Assembly (NCBI GenBank): GCA_003343905.1
Contig: QAKI01000010.1
Span: forward strand, 1-24,489
Direction: 5' to 3'
DNA from: Subdoligranulum variabile
Lineage (GTDB): Bacteria; Bacillota; Clostridia; Oscillospirales; Ruminococcaceae
Length of the DNA: 24,489 nt
This document shows positions 22,102-24,489 of this stretch, in pieces. The notes beneath the pieces are model-generated. The model ran no database searches, was not told where the DNA came from, and was given only the letters and a program-made list of their open reading frames with translations. Positions within the stretch are counted from its first letter, which is position 1. Each line of letters begins with the position of its first letter. Made by a program: the position numbers and the translations under genes.

Positions 22102-22319
22102 GCTATTCAGAAGCCGTGGAAGACAACATCCTCGTTCACAGGGGTGGCAAAGGCCACGCAAGCAGCTACTATCCGCCCTGCCATGTCTGCGGTGCGCCGA
22201 CCTACTCACAGAACTACATTCGAGGGCGCAAGTACACCTGCGGCGACTGCAAGACCCATGCCGCGCTGTCGAAGCTGCTAAAGCAGAACGGGGGTCAATT
22301 TCAAAAATTACGCCTTTAG
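22098..22319 (+). CDS. Small zinc-finger protein
   Basis: A 73-aa protein with CHVCG and CGDC knuckles about 20 residues apart, the second just before a helix (KTHAALSKLLKQNGGQFQKL). It may be a small DNA-binding protein; the family is not recognised. It overlaps the DUF1492 stop (ATGA) and is the last gene before the metK promoter. Confidence 0.75.
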   Translation: MSYSEAVEDNILVHRGGKGHASSYYPPCHVCGAPTYSQNYIRGRKYTCGDCKTHAALSKLLKQNGGQFQKLRL

Positions 22320-22345
22320 TTCCGCTTTCTGCCACTCAGTTCCCC

Positions 22346-22380
22346 TTGACGCGCTGTCAAGAGTGTGATAGGAATATACT
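22346..22380 (+). promoter_or_regulatory. Promoter of the metK unit with operator-like repeat
   Basis: TTGACG (22346-22351) is a good -35. A -10 may be TAGGAA (17-base spacing) or TATACT (22375-22380, too far from that -35). TTGAC/GTCAA (22346-22350/22356-22360) makes a perfect inverted repeat on the -35. Moderately supported. Confidence 0.5.
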
Positions 22381-22402
22381 GTAGACATAGATATACGCAG
22401 AG

Positions 22403-22431
22403 CCGCGCGGGAGAAATCCCTCGCGGTTTTT
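22403..22431 (+). terminator. Hairpin terminator/attenuator in the metK leader
   Basis: CCGCGCGGGA (22403-22412) pairs with TCCCTCGCGG (22417-22426) with one mismatch and a GAAA loop; TTTTT follows (22427-22431). It lies after the predicted metK promoter and before the metK ATG, so it can end the upstream operon and attenuate metK. Confidence 0.75.
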
Positions 22432-22466
22432 GTGTGCGCGAAAATACAAAGACAGGAAGTGTGTGC

Positions 22467-23513
22467 ATGTTATTCACCAGCGAGCAGGTATCTGCCGGGC
22501 ATCCGGACAAGCTGTGTGACCAGATTTCGGACGCCATCGTCACGGACTGCCTGATGTACGACCGAAACAGCCGCGTGGCCGTGGAGTGTATGATCAAGGG
22601 CTTTGATATTGTCGTTGCCGGTGAGATCACCTCGACGCACACACCGGATTTCGAAGCATTGGCGCGTCACGTGCTTTTCTTCGCCGGGGTGTGTGACTCG
22701 GGGCTTTACAACGTGACGGTGCATATATCCAAGCAGAGCGAGGACATCTCCCTCGGCGTGGACAAGAAAGGTGCTGGCGATCAGGGTATCGTGTACGGTT
22801 ACGCCACCAGCGAGACACGCGAGATGCTGCCGATTCCCTTCGCGCTGGCAACGAAGGCGCTGGAGGACTTGGAGCGCGACCGCAGCAACTGCCTCCTCCC
22901 GGACGCGAAAAGCCAAGTGACCTATGATTACGGAAAGCGCCGGATCGATACCTTCCTCATCAGCACACAGCATCAGGAGGACGTCGATCTGGAGGATGTG
23001 CGGCAGATCGTCAGGAACGTCATGCTGGACACCGCCCGCAGCTACGGCTTAAACACCGATTTCAAAACGCTGGTCAACCCGACGGGGCGTTTCGTGGTCG
23101 GCGGCTCTTTCGCCGACACGGGCGTGACCGGGCGTAAGATCATCTGCGACACCTACGGCGGCGCGTGCCGTCATGGCGGCGGCGCGTTCAGTGGGAAAGA
23201 CCCGACAAAGGTCGACCGCAGCGGCGCGTACATGGCGCGGAAGATCGCCAAAGACGTGCTGCGGCACGGCTACGCGAAACGCTGCGAGGTGCAGCTTGCC
23301 TACGCCATCGGTGTGGCGGAGCCTGTGTCCGTGAGCGTGGACTGCTTTGGCACTCAGCGGATTCCGAAGCCGTTCATCGTGAACTGGATTCGGAAGAACT
23401 ACGATTTGACCCCCGCTGGCATCATCACCAGCCTGACGCTGCGCGACGTGGATTACACAACGGTATCCGCTTACGGGCACTTCTGGCGTGGCTGGATGCC
23501 GTGGGAGAAGTGA
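22467..23513 (+). CDS. metK: S-adenosylmethionine synthetase, phage-type
   Basis: A 348-aa MetK, which makes S-adenosylmethionine from ATP and methionine. Signatures: SAGHPDKLCDQISDAI (9-24), GAGDQGIVYGYATSE, DAKSQVTYDYG, RIDTFLISTQHQ, then GRKIICDTYGGACRHGGGAF and SGKDPTKVDRSGAY. All substrate and metal residues I can recognise are kept; the segment GGSFADTGVTG departs from the cellular GGPxxDAGLTG. It is about 40 residues shorter than typical cellular MetK. Phage copies often sit beside DNA methyltransferases; none is in this window. ATG 22467 follows AGGAAG by about eight bases. Confidence 0.93.
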   Translation: MLFTSEQVSAGHPDKLCDQISDAIVTDCLMYDRNSRVAVECMIKGFDIVVAGEITSTHTPDFEALARHVLFFAGVCDSGLYNVTVHISKQSEDISLGVDKKGAGDQGIVYGYATSETREMLPIPFALATKALEDLERDRSNCLLPDAKSQVTYDYGKRRIDTFLISTQHQEDVDLEDVRQIVRNVMLDTARSYGLNTDFKTLVNPTGRFVVGGSFADTGVTGRKIICDTYGGACRHGGGAFSGKDPTKVDRSGAYMARKIAKDVLRHGYAKRCEVQLAYAIGVAEPVSVSVDCFGTQRIPKPFIVNWIRKNYDLTPAGIITSLTLRDVDYTTVSAYGHFWRGWMPWEK

Positions 23514-23594
23514 CACAGATAGGGACATATTTATCTTGACTTCATCCCGCGTCAGAGTGATTAATGGCATACCAAAACAAAGGAGGTACGCCAC

Positions 23595-24489
23595 ATGATG
23601 ATCCAGACCAACATCACGACCAACCGCAAAGCGCTGGCAAAGCGGATTTCAGACGAACTGCTGGGCGCGCCGGTGACCTACGCCGGTGTTCCCACCTGCG
23701 CATACCGCGTAGGCGCTTGCATCACCATCGACCGCGAGGGCAACATCGAGATCACGAACGATGACGCGCTGAAGATTCTCATGCCTTTCTTCATCGACGA
23801 GGGCTGGTGCGCGGCAGAGCCTGCCGCTGAGCCTGCGGTCGATTCGGAAGCGGTTGAGGAACCTGCCGAGGAGCTCGCCGTTGAACCCGACGAACCCGCC
23901 GCTGAGCCTGCGGTCGATTCGGAAGCGGCTGAGGAGCCTGACGAGGAACCCGCCGAGGAGCCCACCGTTGAACCCGACGAACCCGCCGCCGAGGATTTGA
24001 AAGCGCCGACCGGCAGTGTCATCGACCCGGAGCGCGAAACAGCCTTTGACGAATGCAGAGTTTCGCTCCCCGCCAACATGACCGTCGCGCAGCTGACCAA
24101 CCTCGTCCATATGCTTTACAGCGAACAACGCTTGCTGAACAAGGCGGCGATGGACGGGCGGCTGACGATTCCAGAGAGCCTGATCACGCGGCTGGCAGAG
24201 CACACGCCGGAAACCCCGGAAGCGTTCTCCGACCTGCTGGGTGATTTCGAAGCGCTGGGCGAGCTTACGGGCTTCGGTTACGAGGGCGGCATCGTCAGGC
24301 TGGACTTCGCGCATGACGAAACGCACCCAGAGTACATGATCACCTACGCCGGACTGGTCGGGCGCATCATCCACGCCGCAAGGGAAGCGACCCGCGTGAA
24401 GGCGGAGCTTCAGACGTCGGAGAACGAGAAATACTACATGCGGGCATGGCTGCTGCGTCTGGGCTACGGCGGCGCAGATTTGAAAGAGG
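23595..24489 (+). CDS. 'Virulence'-type phage protein, 3' end beyond the window
   Basis: At least 298 codons, open to the right edge. The N-terminal domain (TTNRKALAKRISDELLGAPV, YRVGACITIDREGNIEITND) and the C-terminal domain (LTNLVHMLYSEQRLLNKAAM, YYMRAWLLRLGYGGADL) match the family often annotated 'virulence protein' in Bacillota elements; its function is unknown. Between them, about residues 77-132, is an acidic Pro-Glu-Ala repeat. ATG 23595 follows AGGAGG by eight bases. The C-terminal few dozen residues are missing. It probably shares the metK transcript or a local promoter; TTGACT near 23543 lacks a clear -10. Confidence 0.8.
   Translation, partial: MMIQTNITTNRKALAKRISDELLGAPVTYAGVPTCAYRVGACITIDREGNIEITNDDALKILMPFFIDEGWCAAEPAAEPAVDSEAVEEPAEELAVEPDEPAAEPAVDSEAAEEPDEEPAEEPTVEPDEPAAEDLKAPTGSVIDPERETAFDECRVSLPANMTVAQLTNLVHMLYSEQRLLNKAAMDGRLTIPESLITRLAEHTPETPEAFSDLLGDFEALGELTGFGYEGGIVRLDFAHDETHPEYMITYAGLVGRIIHAAREATRVKAELQTSENEKYYMRAWLLRLGYGGADLKE
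23823..23990 (+). repeat. Imperfect acidic-linker repeat
   Basis: GCCGCTGAGCCTGCGG starts at 23823 and again at 23898 (75-base period); GTTGAACCCGACGAACCC starts at 23880 and 23967 (87 bases, so the second unit has four extra codons). In frame, it encodes AEPAVDSEA/VEPDEPAAE units, giving a disordered acidic linker that can vary in length by slippage. Confidence 0.85.

Noticed and set aside
22385..22466. SAM riboswitch (SMK box or SAM-II) before metK
   Set aside because: The leader is short and its only clear structure is a GC-rich hairpin with T-run; no anti-Shine-Dalgarno pairing was found.
23649..24374. 241-codon open frame on the minus strand
   Set aside because: Antisense to the 'virulence' protein; its Gly/Phe/Arg repeats mirror the acidic DNA repeat.
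1..24489. tRNA genes, CRISPR arrays, insertion sequences, integrase and attachment sites
   Set aside because: None was seen: no tRNA-like cloverleaf or CCA-ended gene, no regularly spaced repeats, no transposase or recombinase motif. The element's borders lie outside the window or are unrecognised.

Overview
The window looks like an accessory region of a Bacillota (Clostridia-like, moderately GC-rich) genome. Shine-Dalgarno sequences are strong AGGAGG types, GTG and TTG starts are frequent, and the early genes are of the kind carried by prophages and prophage-like elements of gut Clostridia (DUF2800, DUF2815, family A polymerase, VapE, VRR-NUC, SNF2, DUF1492, metK, 'virulence' protein). No integrase, structural gene, tRNA, attachment site or CRISPR array is visible, so the element type (prophage or other integrated element) and the host genus remain inferences.

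Region 1 (1-4610, minus strand) is a defence island read leftward as one apparent operon. An ABC three-component (ABC-3C) system comes first: an HNH-like zinc protein with a C-terminal ABC-3C domain, a small middle component, and a DUF2326 SMC-like ATPase. A small Cro/C1-type HTH regulator follows, then the first two genes of a type 1-like BREX cassette, brxA (DUF1819) and brxB (DUF1788, cut by the window edge). Every junction inside the operon overlaps or is nearly contiguous. One extended -10 promoter lies near 4555-4583.

Region 2 (4640-11840) is a regulatory and lysogeny-like zone. It holds two paralogous 182-aa sigma-70 region-4-like proteins, each behind a highly structured leader. It also holds two SLOG (DUF1273-like) proteins, a small HTH repressor beside three copies of CCATATATGG, a LexA-type winged-helix protein, and an S24 self-cleaving repressor that is apparently leaderless and lies divergently from a Y-family DNA polymerase. 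The last two genes share an inverted promoter/operator sequence.

Region 3 (11846-22319, plus strand) is a replication and recombination module. In order it encodes two small proteins, a Cas4-like DUF2800 nuclease, a DUF2815 putative ssDNA-binding protein, a family A DNA polymerase with a 3'-5' exonuclease, a deoxyribosyltransferase-like protein, a prim-pol/VapE helicase, a VRR-NUC nuclease, an HNH endonuclease (probable homing insertion), an SNF2 helicase, a 52-aa protein, a DUF1492 regulator and a zinc-finger protein. A hairpin-bearing sequence occurs twice, after the second sigma-like gene and after the polymerase gene.

Region 4 (22346-24489) starts a new transcription unit. A promoter is followed at once by a terminator-like hairpin, then metK (S-adenosylmethionine synthetase), then a 'virulence'-type phage protein with an acidic repeat that runs off the right edge.
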